NCBI GenBank assembly: GCA_031285565.1 | Contig: JAITVY010000114.1 | Location: forward strand, 1-53,499 | Origin: Tannerella sp. | GTDB lineage: Bacteria; Bacteroidota; Bacteroidia; Bacteroidales; Tannerellaceae | DNA: 53,499 nucleotides | Direction of reading: 5' to 3' | Shown: positions 40,503 through 50,633 of the stretch, one piece after another | How positions within the stretch are numbered: position 1 is the first letter of the stretch | How the letters are laid out: each line of letters opens with the position of its first letter | Program-made: the position numbers and the translations under genes | The notes under the pieces: model-generated | What the model was told of the DNA's origin: nothing | The model's input: the letters and a program-made list of their open reading frames with translations, nothing else | The model's database searches: none

Positions 40503-42941
40503 ATGAAAGTATTGAAATTCGGCGGAACATCCGTAGGTTCCGTGGACAGTATTTTAAATGTTAAAAAGATTGTTGAGGCTATAGAAGAGCCCGTAGTTGT
40601 AATCGTTTCTGCTCTCGGTGGTATCACAGACAAATTATTGCGAACATCGCAGATGGCGTCGGAAGGTGATGACACCTATTTAAAAGAATTTGCAGAAATT
40701 GTAGAACGTCACCGAACTATTATCGAAGGGGTAGTTCCGAAAGCGAAACAAACTACAGTTACAAAACGAATTATGGAAATCCTTGGCGAACTTGAAAATA
40801 TTTACCGGGGAGTTCATTTAATCAAAGATTTATCAGCAAAAACATCGGATACAATTGTAAGTTACGGTGAACGTCTTTCTTCTTACATCATTTCGAATGT
40901 AATCAAAGATGCAGTATTATATGATTCACGTCAGTTTATAAAAACAATCGGACAATTCAATAAACATATTGTTGATTTTGATTTGACGAATAAATTAATT
41001 GAAGATACATTCAGCCCGCTTCCTAAAGTAGCATTAGTTCCCGGCTTTATCTCTTCCAGTTGTGAAACCGGAGAAATCACGAATCTGGGACGTGGCGGAT
41101 CAGATTATACCGCCGCTATCCTGGCTGCCGCTTTAGACGCGTCAATGCTGGAAATATGGACAGATGTAGACGGATTTATGACAGCCGACCCGAAAGTGAT
41201 AAGTTCGGCATATGTAATTGAAAAACTATCTTTTACCGAAGCTATGGAATTGTGTAACTTCGGAGCAAAAGTTATTTATCCTCCGACAATTTATCCTGTA
41301 TATCATAAAAATATACCGATCCGAGTACGCAATACATTTAACCCGAAAGCTCCGGGAACATATATAACAAAGGAACGGGGAGAAAGTGAGAAAAAATCGA
41401 TAATCAAAGGAATATCTTCGATTAACGACACTTGCTTAATTACAGTGCAGGGCTTGGGAATGGTTGGAGTGATTGGAGTAAACTATCGGATATTCAAGAC
41501 ACTTGCCAAAAACGGAATCAGTGTATTTATGGTTTCACAGGCAAGTTCGGAAAACAATACAACATTTGCCGTTAAAAATGCCGATGCAGACCTGGCAGTA
41601 CAAGTATTAAACGAAGAATTTGACCAGGAACGATCACAAGGAGAAATCAATAATATCGTTGCAGAAAAAGATCTGGCAACCGTTGCTATCGTAGGAGAAA
41701 ACATGAAACGTACACCCGGTATTGCCGGAAGGTTATTTGGTACGCTCGGACGTGCCGGAATAAGTGTAATCGCATGTGCTCAAGGAGCTTCCGAAACAAA
41801 CATTTCTTTCGTAATCAAGTCAGAATATCTACGTAAAGCGTTGAACTCAATTCATGATTCCTTTTTTCTTTCCGAATATAAAGTATTAAATATATTCCTT
41901 ACCGGGATCGGAACCGTTGGTGGCAATTTATTGGAACAAATTCAGCACCAGCAACCGAAACTAATGAAGCAAAACGGACTAAAGCTGAACGTCGTAGGTA
42001 TTGCAAACTCCAGGAAGATGTTGTTAAAACGTGAAGGATTAAACTTGGAAAACTGCATTGCAGAACTGAAAACAAATGGCTGGGCCTCCTCTCCTACACT
42101 ACTGCAAGATGAAATATTGAAAATGAACATTTTTAATTCGGTGTTTGTTGATTGTACATCAAGTGAGGAAATTGCGGCACTTTACGAATCACTGTTAAAT
42201 AAAAACATTTCAGTTGTTACTGCTAACAAAATTGCAGCTTCATCTCCTTTTAGTAACTATCAGAAACTAAAAGAAACATCCCGTAAGCGGGGTGTAAAAT
42301 TTTTATTCGAAACAAACGTTGGCGCCGGACTACCGATTATCAATACGATGAACGATTTAATCAATAGCGGTGATCATATTCTTAAACTGGAAGCTGTTCT
42401 CTCAGGTACACTGAATTATATATTCAACACCATCAGCGAAAAAATCCCAATGAGCAAGGCGATTCAAATGGCTGTTGATGAACATTATGCCGAACCGGAT
42501 CCCCGTATTGATTTAAGTGGAACAGACGTCATACGTAAACTGGTAATCCTGGCACGTGAGGCTGGTTACAAAATCGAGCAGGAAGATGTGAAGAAAAAGC
42601 TGTTTATTCCAACCGAATATTTTAACGGTACATTGGACAGTTTCTGGAAACATATCAACGAACTTGATGATGAATTTGAGGAAAAAAGAAAAAAATTAGC
42701 AGCTAAAAATAAACGCTTGCGTTTTGTTGCTAAAATGAACAAAGGAAAATGTGAAGTCGGATTAGTAGAAGTTGAAAGCAACCATCCGTTTTACGAACTG
42801 GAAGGGAGCAATAACATTATTATGATCTCTACCGAACGTTATCACGAATACCCTATGGTTATCAAAGGATATGGTGCCGGAGCTGACGTTACGGCAGCAG
42901 GTGTGTTTGCAGATATCATATCTATTGCAAACATAAGATAA
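40503..42941 (+). CDS. thrA: Bifunctional aspartate kinase / homoserine dehydrogenase
   Basis: The product has 812 residues and catalyses the first and third steps of threonine and methionine synthesis. The aspartokinase domain (about 1-290) has MKVLKFGGTSVGS and GRGGSDYTAAILAAAL. ACT regulatory domains (about 310-455) suggest feedback control by threonine. The homoserine dehydrogenase part (about 460-812) has the Rossmann motif FLTGIGTVGGNLLEQ and FLFETNVGAGLPIINTMNDLI, with the catalytic-region EAVLSGTLNYIFN. It is cytoplasmic. It heads the operon with the phosphoglycerate-mutase-like gene and thrC, which supply the last two steps from homoserine. Confidence 0.97.
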   Translation: MKVLKFGGTSVGSVDSILNVKKIVEAIEEPVVVIVSALGGITDKLLRTSQMASEGDDTYLKEFAEIVERHRTIIEGVVPKAKQTTVTKRIMEILGELENIYRGVHLIKDLSAKTSDTIVSYGERLSSYIISNVIKDAVLYDSRQFIKTIGQFNKHIVDFDLTNKLIEDTFSPLPKVALVPGFISSSCETGEITNLGRGGSDYTAAILAAALDASMLEIWTDVDGFMTADPKVISSAYVIEKLSFTEAMELCNFGAKVIYPPTIYPVYHKNIPIRVRNTFNPKAPGTYITKERGESEKKSIIKGISSINDTCLITVQGLGMVGVIGVNYRIFKTLAKNGISVFMVSQASSENNTTFAVKNADADLAVQVLNEEFDQERSQGEINNIVAEKDLATVAIVGENMKRTPGIAGRLFGTLGRAGISVIACAQGASETNISFVIKSEYLRKALNSIHDSFFLSEYKVLNIFLTGIGTVGGNLLEQIQHQQPKLMKQNGLKLNVVGIANSRKMLLKREGLNLENCIAELKTNGWASSPTLLQDEILKMNIFNSVFVDCTSSEEIAALYESLLNKNISVVTANKIAASSPFSNYQKLKETSRKRGVKFLFETNVGAGLPIINTMNDLINSGDHILKLEAVLSGTLNYIFNTISEKIPMSKAIQMAVDEHYAEPDPRIDLSGTDVIRKLVILAREAGYKIEQEDVKKKLFIPTEYFNGTLDSFWKHINELDDEFEEKRKKLAAKNKRLRFVAKMNKGKCEVGLVEVESNHPFYELEGSNNIIMISTERYHEYPMVIKGYGAGADVTAAGVFADIISIANIR

Positions 42942-43076
42942 TTCCGGATTTATAAGTTACAAACAGAAAGTTTGTCCTAATAGATTCTCTTATGTGTAAC
43001 AAACTCAAGATTGTTACTTAGAGGATAAAAGACATTCTTTCTAATTCTTAATTAATCTTACTACTGACTATAAACA

Positions 43077-44285
43077 ATGAAACATATTATTATTCTTGGA
43101 GACGGAATGGCTGATGAGCCCATTCCGGAACTGGGAGGAAAAACTCCATTGGAATATGCGCACACTCCATATATGGATAAATTGGCGCAATTAGGTGTAA
43201 CCGGACAATTGCAAACAGTTCCTGCAGGTTTTCACCCGGGAAGCGAAGTAGCAAACCTTTCCGTATTAGGATACAATTTATCGAAAGTCTATGAAGGACG
43301 GGGTGTACTCGAAGCTTCAAGTATGGGAGTAGACCTGCAACCAGGCGAACTGGCTATGCGATGTAATTTAATCTGCATAGAAGACGATATTTTAAAAAAC
43401 CATTCGGCCGGACATATTTCAACCGAAGAAGCTGGCGAATTAATTTCATACCTGAATAAAGAACTGGGTAGCTCGCAAATTAAATTCCATACAGGCGTAT
43501 CATACAGGCATTTGCTTGTCATGAAAAATGGTGATAAACGGCTTGATTGTACTCCTCCACATGATATCCCTTTACATCCGTTCCGTCCAGCTATGATAAA
43601 ACCTGAAAGTCCTGATGCAGAAAAAACGGCTGGCTTTTTAAATCAGTTAATACTTCAATCGCAGGACATATTAAAAAACCATCCGGTTAATCTGAAACGA
43701 ATAGCAGCAGGTAAAGATCCGGCAAATAGCATCTGGCCTTGGTCACCTGGGTACCGCCCGGCAATGAAGACACTGAAAGAGATGTTCGGTATTGAAAAAA
43801 GCGCAGTAATATCTGCTGTCGACTTAATACGCGGTATCGGTATATATGCAGGTATGGATGTATTAATGGTTGAAGGGGCAACCGGATTATATGATACAAA
43901 CTATGAAGGTAAGGTGCAAGCCGCTCTGGAAGCATTACAAACACACGACCTCGTATATTTACATATCGAAGCCAGTGATGAGGCCGGACATGAAGGCGAT
44001 GTACAACTAAAACTTCGTACAATTGAAGACCTGGATAAACGGGTGGTCGGCCCCATCTACGAAACAGTAAAACAATGGGACGAACCGGTCGCCATCGGGA
44101 TACTGCCTGATCATCCGACACCATGTGCCATACGTACACATACATCTGCTCCTATTCCTTTTCTGATTTATAAACCGGGAGTTTCTCCGGATTCCGTTAC
44201 CGAATATAACGAACACTCCGTCTTAAATGGAAAATACGGAGTTTTGCATGACGATTCATTTATTAAAGAATTAATAACTCAATAG
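43077..44285 (+). CDS. ApgM-like alkaline-phosphatase-superfamily protein, proposed homoserine kinase
   Basis: The product has 402 residues. It belongs to the archaeal-type cofactor-independent phosphoglycerate mutase family, with GDGMAD (D9), the catalytic serine in HPGSEVANLSVLGY (S56), HIEASDEAGHEGD and ILPDHPTPCAIRTHT as metal-binding blocks. Its place between thrA and thrC (135 and 48 bp gaps) and the absence of a GHMP-type thrB here fit the subfamily described as 'proposed homoserine kinase' (TIGR02535). It would make O-phosphohomoserine for ThrC. Annotation as phosphoglycerate mutase alone is probably misleading, though mutase activity cannot be excluded from sequence. Confidence 0.9.
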   Translation: MKHIIILGDGMADEPIPELGGKTPLEYAHTPYMDKLAQLGVTGQLQTVPAGFHPGSEVANLSVLGYNLSKVYEGRGVLEASSMGVDLQPGELAMRCNLICIEDDILKNHSAGHISTEEAGELISYLNKELGSSQIKFHTGVSYRHLLVMKNGDKRLDCTPPHDIPLHPFRPAMIKPESPDAEKTAGFLNQLILQSQDILKNHPVNLKRIAAGKDPANSIWPWSPGYRPAMKTLKEMFGIEKSAVISAVDLIRGIGIYAGMDVLMVEGATGLYDTNYEGKVQAALEALQTHDLVYLHIEASDEAGHEGDVQLKLRTIEDLDKRVVGPIYETVKQWDEPVAIGILPDHPTPCAIRTHTSAPIPFLIYKPGVSPDSVTEYNEHSVLNGKYGVLHDDSFIKELITQ

Positions 44286-44333
44286 ACAAAGTACAGACAC
44301 AGTGCGCAGCGTCTCAAAATAACTAATTTACAT

Positions 44334-45641
44334 ATGAATTACTACAGTACCAACAAACAAGCTCCTTTGGCAACTTTAGAAGAAGTTGTAATTAAAAGTC
44401 TGGCCGGTGACAAAGGATTATATATGCCGGAGCAAATACCGGCTTTAAATAAAGATATAATTAGCACATTTAAAGACAAATCATTTTATCAGATTGCAGA
44501 CACTGTTGCACAAGTTTTTTTTGGACAAGATATAGAGCCTGAAGCATTGAGCGCCATTGTAAAAGATACGCTTTCATTCGACACACCTGTCGTACATGTC
44601 AACGATAATATCTACAGCCTTGAACTGTTCCATGGGCCAACACTAGCCTTCAAAGACGTAGGCGCACGTTTTATGGCACGTTTACTGGGGTATTTCATCA
44701 AAAAGAAAGGAGTTGACAAACAAGTAAACGTACTGGTAGCAACATCAGGAGATACAGGCAGTGCTGTTGCAAACGGCTTTTTAGACGTACCCAATATACG
44801 CGTGTTTGTACTTTATCCGAAAGGAAAGGTTAGTCCGATACAGGAATGTCAGTTTACAACATTAGGACAAAACATCGTAGCTCTCGAAATCGACGGGACA
44901 TTTGATGATTGCCAGGATCTTGTAAAGGCTGCATTTATGGATGAAGAGCTGAACCGGCATATGCAGCTTACATCTGCCAACTCGATTAATGTAGCCCGTT
45001 TCCTACCGCAATCATTCTATTATTTCAATGCATACGCGCAATTAGACAAGCAGGGAAAAGCTGATAATCTGGTAGCCTGTGTCCCAAGTGGAAATTTTGG
45101 CAATATCACTGCAGGCCTGTTTGCTTACCGGATGGGATTACCCATTAAACGGTTCATCGCAGCCAATAATCGCAATGATGTCTTTTTAACGTACCTGCAA
45201 ACCGGTAAGTACACACCACGTCCATCAATCGCAACTATTGCCAATGCTATGGATGTAGGTGCACCCAGTAATTTTGCTCGTATTCTTGACCTGTTTGACG
45301 ACGATCATCAAAAGATCACCCAATTGATCTCAGGACATCGCTATACAGACGAAGAAATTGCAGAAACGATGCAAAATGTATATCATAAATATCAGTATTT
45401 ACTGGATCCGCACGGAGCTTGCGGATATCAGGCGCTGGTAGACGAAAAACTTACTCCGGACGAAACAGGATTGTTTTTAGAAACTGCTCATCCGGCTAAA
45501 TTCAAAGACACGGTAGAAAAAATAATTGGTCAGGATGTTGAAGTACCAGCTAAATTACAAGCATTTATGCAAGGAGAAAAGCAAAGTATCGAACTAACTA
45601 AAACATTCGATTCTTTCAAACAATTCCTATTGGCACAATAA
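44334..45641 (+). CDS. thrC: Threonine synthase
   Basis: The product has 435 residues. It is a PLP-dependent enzyme converting O-phosphohomoserine to threonine. The N-terminal MNYYSTNKQAPLATLEEVVIKSLAGDKGLYMPE is typical of the longer bacterial/yeast-type enzymes. The PLP lysine is K107 in GPTLAFKDVGARF. The phosphate-binding and substrate motifs ATSGDTGSAVANGF, CQFTTLGQN, SANSINVARFLPQ and VPSGNFGN are all present. It is last in the threonine operon, followed by a strong bidirectional terminator. Confidence 0.97.
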   Translation: MNYYSTNKQAPLATLEEVVIKSLAGDKGLYMPEQIPALNKDIISTFKDKSFYQIADTVAQVFFGQDIEPEALSAIVKDTLSFDTPVVHVNDNIYSLELFHGPTLAFKDVGARFMARLLGYFIKKKGVDKQVNVLVATSGDTGSAVANGFLDVPNIRVFVLYPKGKVSPIQECQFTTLGQNIVALEIDGTFDDCQDLVKAAFMDEELNRHMQLTSANSINVARFLPQSFYYFNAYAQLDKQGKADNLVACVPSGNFGNITAGLFAYRMGLPIKRFIAANNRNDVFLTYLQTGKYTPRPSIATIANAMDVGAPSNFARILDLFDDDHQKITQLISGHRYTDEEIAETMQNVYHKYQYLLDPHGACGYQALVDEKLTPDETGLFLETAHPAKFKDTVEKIIGQDVEVPAKLQAFMQGEKQSIELTKTFDSFKQFLLAQ

Positions 45642-45660
45642 AGGACTATTTATTTCATAA

Positions 45661-45694
45661 TTAAAGCCGGTCTCCTTAAAAAGACCGGCTTTAA
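45661..45694. terminator. Bidirectional terminator between thrC and htpG
   Basis: Perfect 13-bp arms TTAAAGCCGGTCT (45661-45673) and AGACCGGCTTTAA (45682-45694) enclose an eight-base loop, with T-rich flanks on both sides. It serves the convergent thrC and htpG. The remaining 80 bp before the htpG stop hold short GACTACTTGACT-like near-repeats. Confidence 0.85.
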
Positions 45695-45776
45695 TATTTG
45701 TTATGGAATCACTTCTTTTCTGCTTGACTTCTTGACTACTAACGAAGTGATAACTCCTTTGACTACTTGATTGACT

Positions 45777-47828
45777 TTATTTAATCAAATCTACACTTCG
45801 TTTAATAAAGCGACTTAATGGTTCTCCTTTAAGCAACCCATTCCCAAGCAATGCTAGGTCTATCAATTGTCCGACAACAGGATTACCTTTCCCATATTCT
45901 GCCAGAACCGAATTTTGTTGAGCACGTAATTCATCCAGTTTCTTGTTAGTAGCAGACATATCTTCTTTCTCTTCAGCCGTAATTTCTTCTTCTTTCTTCT
46001 TATTTTGTGCTTCACGAAGATCAGCCTGGCGAGCCTCCCAGCCTTTTATATCAGCCAATACCGGTTCCAGTTTTTCATTACAAGCCTTTTCTTCATCGGC
46101 CAGAATATTCTTTACTAATGGATGATCTGTATTTAATACAAGGCTATAACTATCCGGCATCTCACCATAAAACGACATACCTGGCTGCATAGCAGACATC
46201 TCACGCATCCGTCGCATATATTCACTTTGAGTCAGCATAACCGGATTAGCCCTGTCACCTAAAGCTTCAAAAGTAACGATGAAATCAGTTTTTTCCAGAT
46301 TTGGAAGCTGACTTTTAAAGACTTCCTGTAAGGCGGTTTTCTGATTTTCCGTTAAAGAAACTGCATTGCTGTCACTCTTCTTGATTAAATTATCAATCGT
46401 ATCACTATCTACACGTACAAACCGTACTTTTTCCAGCTTTTGTTCAAACTGACCGATAGCATGCGTATCTAACTGACCATCCATAATCAGTATGCTATAT
46501 CCCTTATCTTTCGCAGCATGAATATAACTATATTGCTCATCCTTATTGGTTGTATACAGATAAACAAGCGTACCGTCCTTATCTGTCTGATTTTCCTTAA
46601 TCAGCTTTTGATATTCATCCAGTGTAAAATAACCATTATCCACATCTTTCAACAATGCAAACTTCGCCGCACGATCATAAAATTTTTCATCGCTCAACAT
46701 TCCATATTGGATAAACAATTTCAGGCTATCCCATTTTTCTTCAAATTGCGGACGATCCGATTTGAAGATCTCTTCCAGCCGGTCAGCCACTTTTTTGGTA
46801 ATATGTGATGAAATCTTTTTAACATTCTGATCACTTTGCAGATAAGAACGGGATACATTCAATGGAATATCCGGGGAATCTATTACCCCATGTAATAATG
46901 TCAAAAATTCAGGAACAATACCTTCTACGGAATCAGTCACAAAAACTTGATTGGAATACAACTGGATTTTATTCCGGTTCATATCCATATTGCTCTTGAT
47001 ACGCGGAAAATATAAGATACCTGTTAAATGAAACGGATAATCCACATTAAGATGAATCCAGAACAAAGGTTCATCACTCATCGGATAAAGCTCTTGATAG
47101 AATTTCTTATAATCCTCATCCTTCAGGTCAGCCGGTTTGCGAACCCATGCAGGCTGAGTATCATTAATGATATTATCTTCTTCCGTATCTACATACTTAC
47201 CGTCTTTCCACTCCTGCTTCTTCCCGAAAACAATCGGAACCGGCAGGAAACGACAATATTTAGTTAATAAAGAAGTTATCTTACTCTTTTCAAGAAATTC
47301 CTTATTCTCATCGTCAATATATAGAATAATATCTGTTCCACGATCCGCCTTTACGGTCTCTTCCATATCGTATTCCGGCGTACCTTCGCAGCTCCATTTC
47401 ATAGCAACAGCACCTTCTTTATACGATTGGGTAATGATCTCCACTTTCTTTGCGACCATAAATAAAGAGTAGAAACCTAATCCGAAATGGCCGATTATGG
47501 CAGCCGTATCGTTTTTATATTTTTCCAGAAATTCTTCAGCTCCCGAAAACGCAATCTGATTAATATATTTGTCAATCTCTTCGGCAGTCATACCAATGCC
47601 CCGATCAGAAATAATCAATTTATCTCCATCAATTTTGATTCGAACATTCAAATCCCCTAACTCACCTTTGAACTCTCCCACAGATGATAAGGTTTTTATT
47701 TTCTGAGTTGCATCAATTGCGTTAGAGACCACTTCACGAAGAAAAATTTCATGATCACTATACAAGAATTTTTTTATAACGGGGAAAATGTTTTCGCTTG
47801 TTACCCCAATGCTACCTTGTGTTGCCAT
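45777..47828 (-). CDS. htpG: Molecular chaperone HtpG (Hsp90)
   Basis: The product has 683 residues, the usual length for the Bacteroidota form. The N-terminal ATPase domain has FLREVVSNAIDATQKI, ISDRGIGMTAEEIDKYINQIAFSGAEEF and GHFGLGFYSLFMVA. The middle domain has the conserved NVSRSYLQSDQNVKKISSHI. The C-terminal dimerisation region carries an acidic/lysine-rich helical segment (about 590-625) with KKKEEEITAEEKEDMSATNK. It is a cytosolic ATP-dependent chaperone dimer. It shares strand and neighbourhood with clpC, a second protein-quality gene, but a terminator separates them. Confidence 0.97.
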   Translation of the reverse strand: MATQGSIGVTSENIFPVIKKFLYSDHEIFLREVVSNAIDATQKIKTLSSVGEFKGELGDLNVRIKIDGDKLIISDRGIGMTAEEIDKYINQIAFSGAEEFLEKYKNDTAAIIGHFGLGFYSLFMVAKKVEIITQSYKEGAVAMKWSCEGTPEYDMEETVKADRGTDIILYIDDENKEFLEKSKITSLLTKYCRFLPVPIVFGKKQEWKDGKYVDTEEDNIINDTQPAWVRKPADLKDEDYKKFYQELYPMSDEPLFWIHLNVDYPFHLTGILYFPRIKSNMDMNRNKIQLYSNQVFVTDSVEGIVPEFLTLLHGVIDSPDIPLNVSRSYLQSDQNVKKISSHITKKVADRLEEIFKSDRPQFEEKWDSLKLFIQYGMLSDEKFYDRAAKFALLKDVDNGYFTLDEYQKLIKENQTDKDGTLVYLYTTNKDEQYSYIHAAKDKGYSILIMDGQLDTHAIGQFEQKLEKVRFVRVDSDTIDNLIKKSDSNAVSLTENQKTALQEVFKSQLPNLEKTDFIVTFEALGDRANPVMLTQSEYMRRMREMSAMQPGMSFYGEMPDSYSLVLNTDHPLVKNILADEEKACNEKLEPVLADIKGWEARQADLREAQNKKKEEEITAEEKEDMSATNKKLDELRAQQNSVLAEYGKGNPVVGQLIDLALLGNGLLKGEPLSRFIKRSVDLIK

Positions 47829-47879
47829 AAATTATTTTATTATTTTGTGTATAATTTCACTTTTTGTTGTACACAGGTC

Positions 47880-47914
47880 AAAAAAAATGCCAGACTACAA
47901 GAGTCTGACATTTT
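47880..47914 (-). terminator. Terminator after clpC
   Basis: On the minus strand a stem with arms at 47902-47914 and 47884-47896 (one mismatch) is followed by eight T residues (complement of 47887-47880). It lies 28 bp beyond the clpC stop and ends 51 bp before the htpG start, so htpG needs its own promoter. Confidence 0.8.
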
Positions 47915-47941
47915 GACAATATTTTTAGTAAAAAATATGTA

Positions 47942-50500
47942 TTATTCTACACTTTCTTTCTTGGTTACCTCATGAATCATTTTATCATTACTCTTATCAT
48001 AACCAATTACAATAGAATCACCTTCTTCGGCTACACCTCCGATAATAATCTCTGCCATTTCGTCTTCAATATATTTCTGAATAGCCCTTTTCAGCGGACG
48101 TGCACCAAATTGAACATCATATCCCTGTGAAGCAATATACTCTTTCGCTTCATCTGTAATACGAAGACTATATCCCAAATCGCCGATACGTTTATAAACT
48201 TCATTTAATTCGATATCAATAATCTTATGAATCGTTGTCTTATCCAACAGGTCAAACATAATGATATCATCAACACGATTCAGGAACTCCGGAGCAAACT
48301 TGCGTTCCAAAGCTTTTCGGATTACTCCCCGTGAGAAATCTTTATCTGTATCTCCACCAGATTGTACCTGAAATCCGACACCACGTCCGAAATCCTTCAA
48401 CTGCCGCGTTCCGATATTAGAAGTCATAATCAGAATTGTATTTTTAAAGTCTACACGACGGCCTAAACTGTCCGTCAGATGTCCTTCATCCAATACCTGT
48501 AAAAGCAAATTAAATACATCCGGATGAGCTTTTTCAATTTCATCCAATAATATAACCGAATATGGTTTGCGACGCACTTTTTCTGTTAACTGACCACCTT
48601 CCTCGTAACCTACATATCCGGGAGGCGCACCAATCAAACGCGATACGGCAAATTTTTCCAGATATTCACTCATATCAATACGAATCAATGCATCCGCCGA
48701 ATCAAATAAATATTCTGCTATTTTCTTCGCTAAATGAGTTTTTCCAACACCTGTCGGTCCTAAAAACATAAACGTACCGATAGGTTTATTGGGGTCCTTT
48801 AATCCGACACGGTTACGCTGAATAGCTTTTACAATCTTCTGTACAGCTTCATCCTGACCGATAATTTTTTCTTTCAACAAATCACCCATATTGCGCAAAC
48901 GAAGATTTTCTGTTTGTGCAATCCGTTGTACAGGAACTCCTGACATCATCGCAACAACTTCAGCCACTTGTTCAGCATCTACTGTCTCACGATGAGCCTG
49001 CATTTCTTTTTCCCATTCAGCCTTCGCTACCTCCAGTTCATTCATATACTGGCGCTCCTTATCACGATAACTGGCAGCCAGTTCAAAATTCTGCGATTTC
49101 ACAGCAGCTAGCTTATCATTTCTTGTCTCCTCAATTTTTGCTTCCAGGTCTTCAATATTTTGAGGAACTACAATATTCGCAATATGAACGCGCGACCCGG
49201 CCTCATCCAATGCATCAATAGCCTTATCCGGGAAATTACGGTCACTGATATACCGGTCTGTCAGTTTGACACACGCCACTAAAGCATCATCCGTATAAAT
49301 CATATTATGATGCTCCTCATAGCGTTCTTTAATGTTCTGAAGAATTTGCAACGTCTCCTCTGCTGTGGTCGGATCCACAATCACTTTCTGAAAACGACGC
49401 TCCAATGCCCCGTCTTTTTCAATATTCTTACGATACTCATCTAATGTCGTTGCACCGATACATTGCAACTCGCCCCTGGCCAAAGCCGGCTTAAGCATAT
49501 TAGCTGCATCCATCGAACCCGAAGCCGAACCGGCACCGACAAGCGTATGAAGCTCATCAATAAACAATATAATATTCGGATTTTTTGACAACTCATTCAA
49601 TATTGCCTTGATTCGTTCTTCGAATTGTCCCCGGTATTTGGTTCCCGCCACAATCGAAGCCATATCCAGACTAATTACACGTTTATCAAACAATACACGC
49701 GAGATTTTACGTTGTATAATACGTAAAGCCAATCCTTCAACAATGGCTGATTTACCGACACCCGGCTCACCTATCAAAACCGGGTTATTCTTTTTCCGGC
49801 GACTAAGAATTTGAGCCAATCGTTCAATCTCCTTTTCACGACCTACTATCGGATCTAATTTTCCTTCGGCAGCAGCTTTTGTCATGTCTGTACCAAAATT
49901 ATCCAATACAGGTGTATCATTAGAAGATTTAACCTGAGCCGAACCTACATTCGATGACGATGATGAATCCTTGTGATAATTAGAAAACGAATCATCTTCC
50001 TCACTATCATCTTCGTCATCTGTAAATCCGTCTTGTATCTCTTCTATTTCAGTATCTCCAAAACCGGAAAGAGTCATTAACTTATTATAAACCGTATGAT
50101 AAGTAATTCCTCTCTCATTTAGTATCTGGGCTGCAATATTCAAATCTTCTTTTAAAATTGCTAACAGCAAATGTTCTGTTCCGGTTTCTTCACTCTTAAA
50201 CAAACGGGACTCCAGCATACTCATACGTAATATACGTTCTGTCTTCTTATTGATAGCTATATCATTTAATGCCAGTTCTTCTGTATCCGGCGAATTTCGT
50301 ATTTCAGTTTCAATGACTCTCTTAACCGTCAATAGATCCGTATGCAATTCCTGGAGTAACTTAGCAGCACTACATTCCTCATCCCTAATAACACCTAACA
50401 TTAGGTGTTCAGGTCCGATGTAACTGTTTTGCAATCTAGCAGCTTCTTCACGGCTATATTCAATTACATCAATTAATTTTTTTGAATAATTATTTCTCAT
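47942..50500 (-). CDS. clpC: ATP-dependent Clp protease ATP-binding subunit ClpC
   Basis: The product has 852 residues. The N-terminal Clp_N double repeat (about 5-145) has [25 protein letters not shown]. An acidic, serine-rich linker (about 158-190) follows. The first AAA+ domain has Walker A GEPGVGKS and Walker [10 protein letters not shown]. The UVR-type middle domain lies around [29 protein letters not shown]. The second AAA+ domain has GPTGVGKT and [16 protein letters not shown]. The hexamer unfolds substrates for ClpP or acts as a disaggregase. A promoter and an AAGGAG ribosome site (complement of 50511-50518) precede it. Confidence 0.96.
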   Translation of the reverse strand: MRNNYSKKLIDVIEYSREEAARLQNSYIGPEHLMLGVIRDEECSAAKLLQELHTDLLTVKRVIETEIRNSPDTEELALNDIAINKKTERILRMSMLESRLFKSEETGTEHLLLAILKEDLNIAAQILNERGITYHTVYNKLMTLSGFGDTEIEEIQDGFTDDEDDSEEDDSFSNYHKDSSSSSNVGSAQVKSSNDTPVLDNFGTDMTKAAAEGKLDPIVGREKEIERLAQILSRRKKNNPVLIGEPGVGKSAIVEGLALRIIQRKISRVLFDKRVISLDMASIVAGTKYRGQFEERIKAILNELSKNPNIILFIDELHTLVGAGSASGSMDAANMLKPALARGELQCIGATTLDEYRKNIEKDGALERRFQKVIVDPTTAEETLQILQNIKERYEEHHNMIYTDDALVACVKLTDRYISDRNFPDKAIDALDEAGSRVHIANIVVPQNIEDLEAKIEETRNDKLAAVKSQNFELAASYRDKERQYMNELEVAKAEWEKEMQAHRETVDAEQVAEVVAMMSGVPVQRIAQTENLRLRNMGDLLKEKIIGQDEAVQKIVKAIQRNRVGLKDPNKPIGTFMFLGPTGVGKTHLAKKIAEYLFDSADALIRIDMSEYLEKFAVSRLIGAPPGYVGYEEGGQLTEKVRRKPYSVILLDEIEKAHPDVFNLLLQVLDEGHLTDSLGRRVDFKNTILIMTSNIGTRQLKDFGRGVGFQVQSGGDTDKDFSRGVIRKALERKFAPEFLNRVDDIIMFDLLDKTTIHKIIDIELNEVYKRIGDLGYSLRITDEAKEYIASQGYDVQFGARPLKRAIQKYIEDEMAEIIIGGVAEEGDSIVIGYDKSNDKMIHEVTKKESVE

Positions 50501-50521
50501 AGTTTATGCCTCTCCTTCATA

Positions 50522-50553
50522 CAAAATTAATAATCTTCTATGTAACTAACAAA
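50522..50553 (-). promoter_or_regulatory. Promoter of clpC
   Basis: On the minus strand TTTG (50553-50550) and TAATTTTG (50529-50522) are separated by exactly 20 bp. This is a perfect match to the Bacteroides -33/-7 promoter and lies about 20 bp before the start codon. Confidence 0.7.
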
Positions 50554-50607
50554 TTTTGTGCCACAATCGTTGTCCGTTTGAAATGATTATTTATTCAAAG
50601 GTTTTTA

Positions 50608-50615
50608 TATATTTG
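50608..50615 (+). promoter_or_regulatory. Candidate -7 box for the acyl-CoA synthetase gene
   Basis: TATATTTG lies 18 bp before the ATG at 50634. No -33 at the right spacing is visible. The 133-bp divergent spacer carries this and the clpC promoter. Confidence 0.45.
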
Positions 50616-50633
50616 TAAAAAATAGATTTTGAT

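Noticed and set aside
45695..45776. GACTACTTGACT-like short repeats before the htpG stop
   Set aside because: The matches are short and irregular; I cannot separate them from low-complexity spacer drift.
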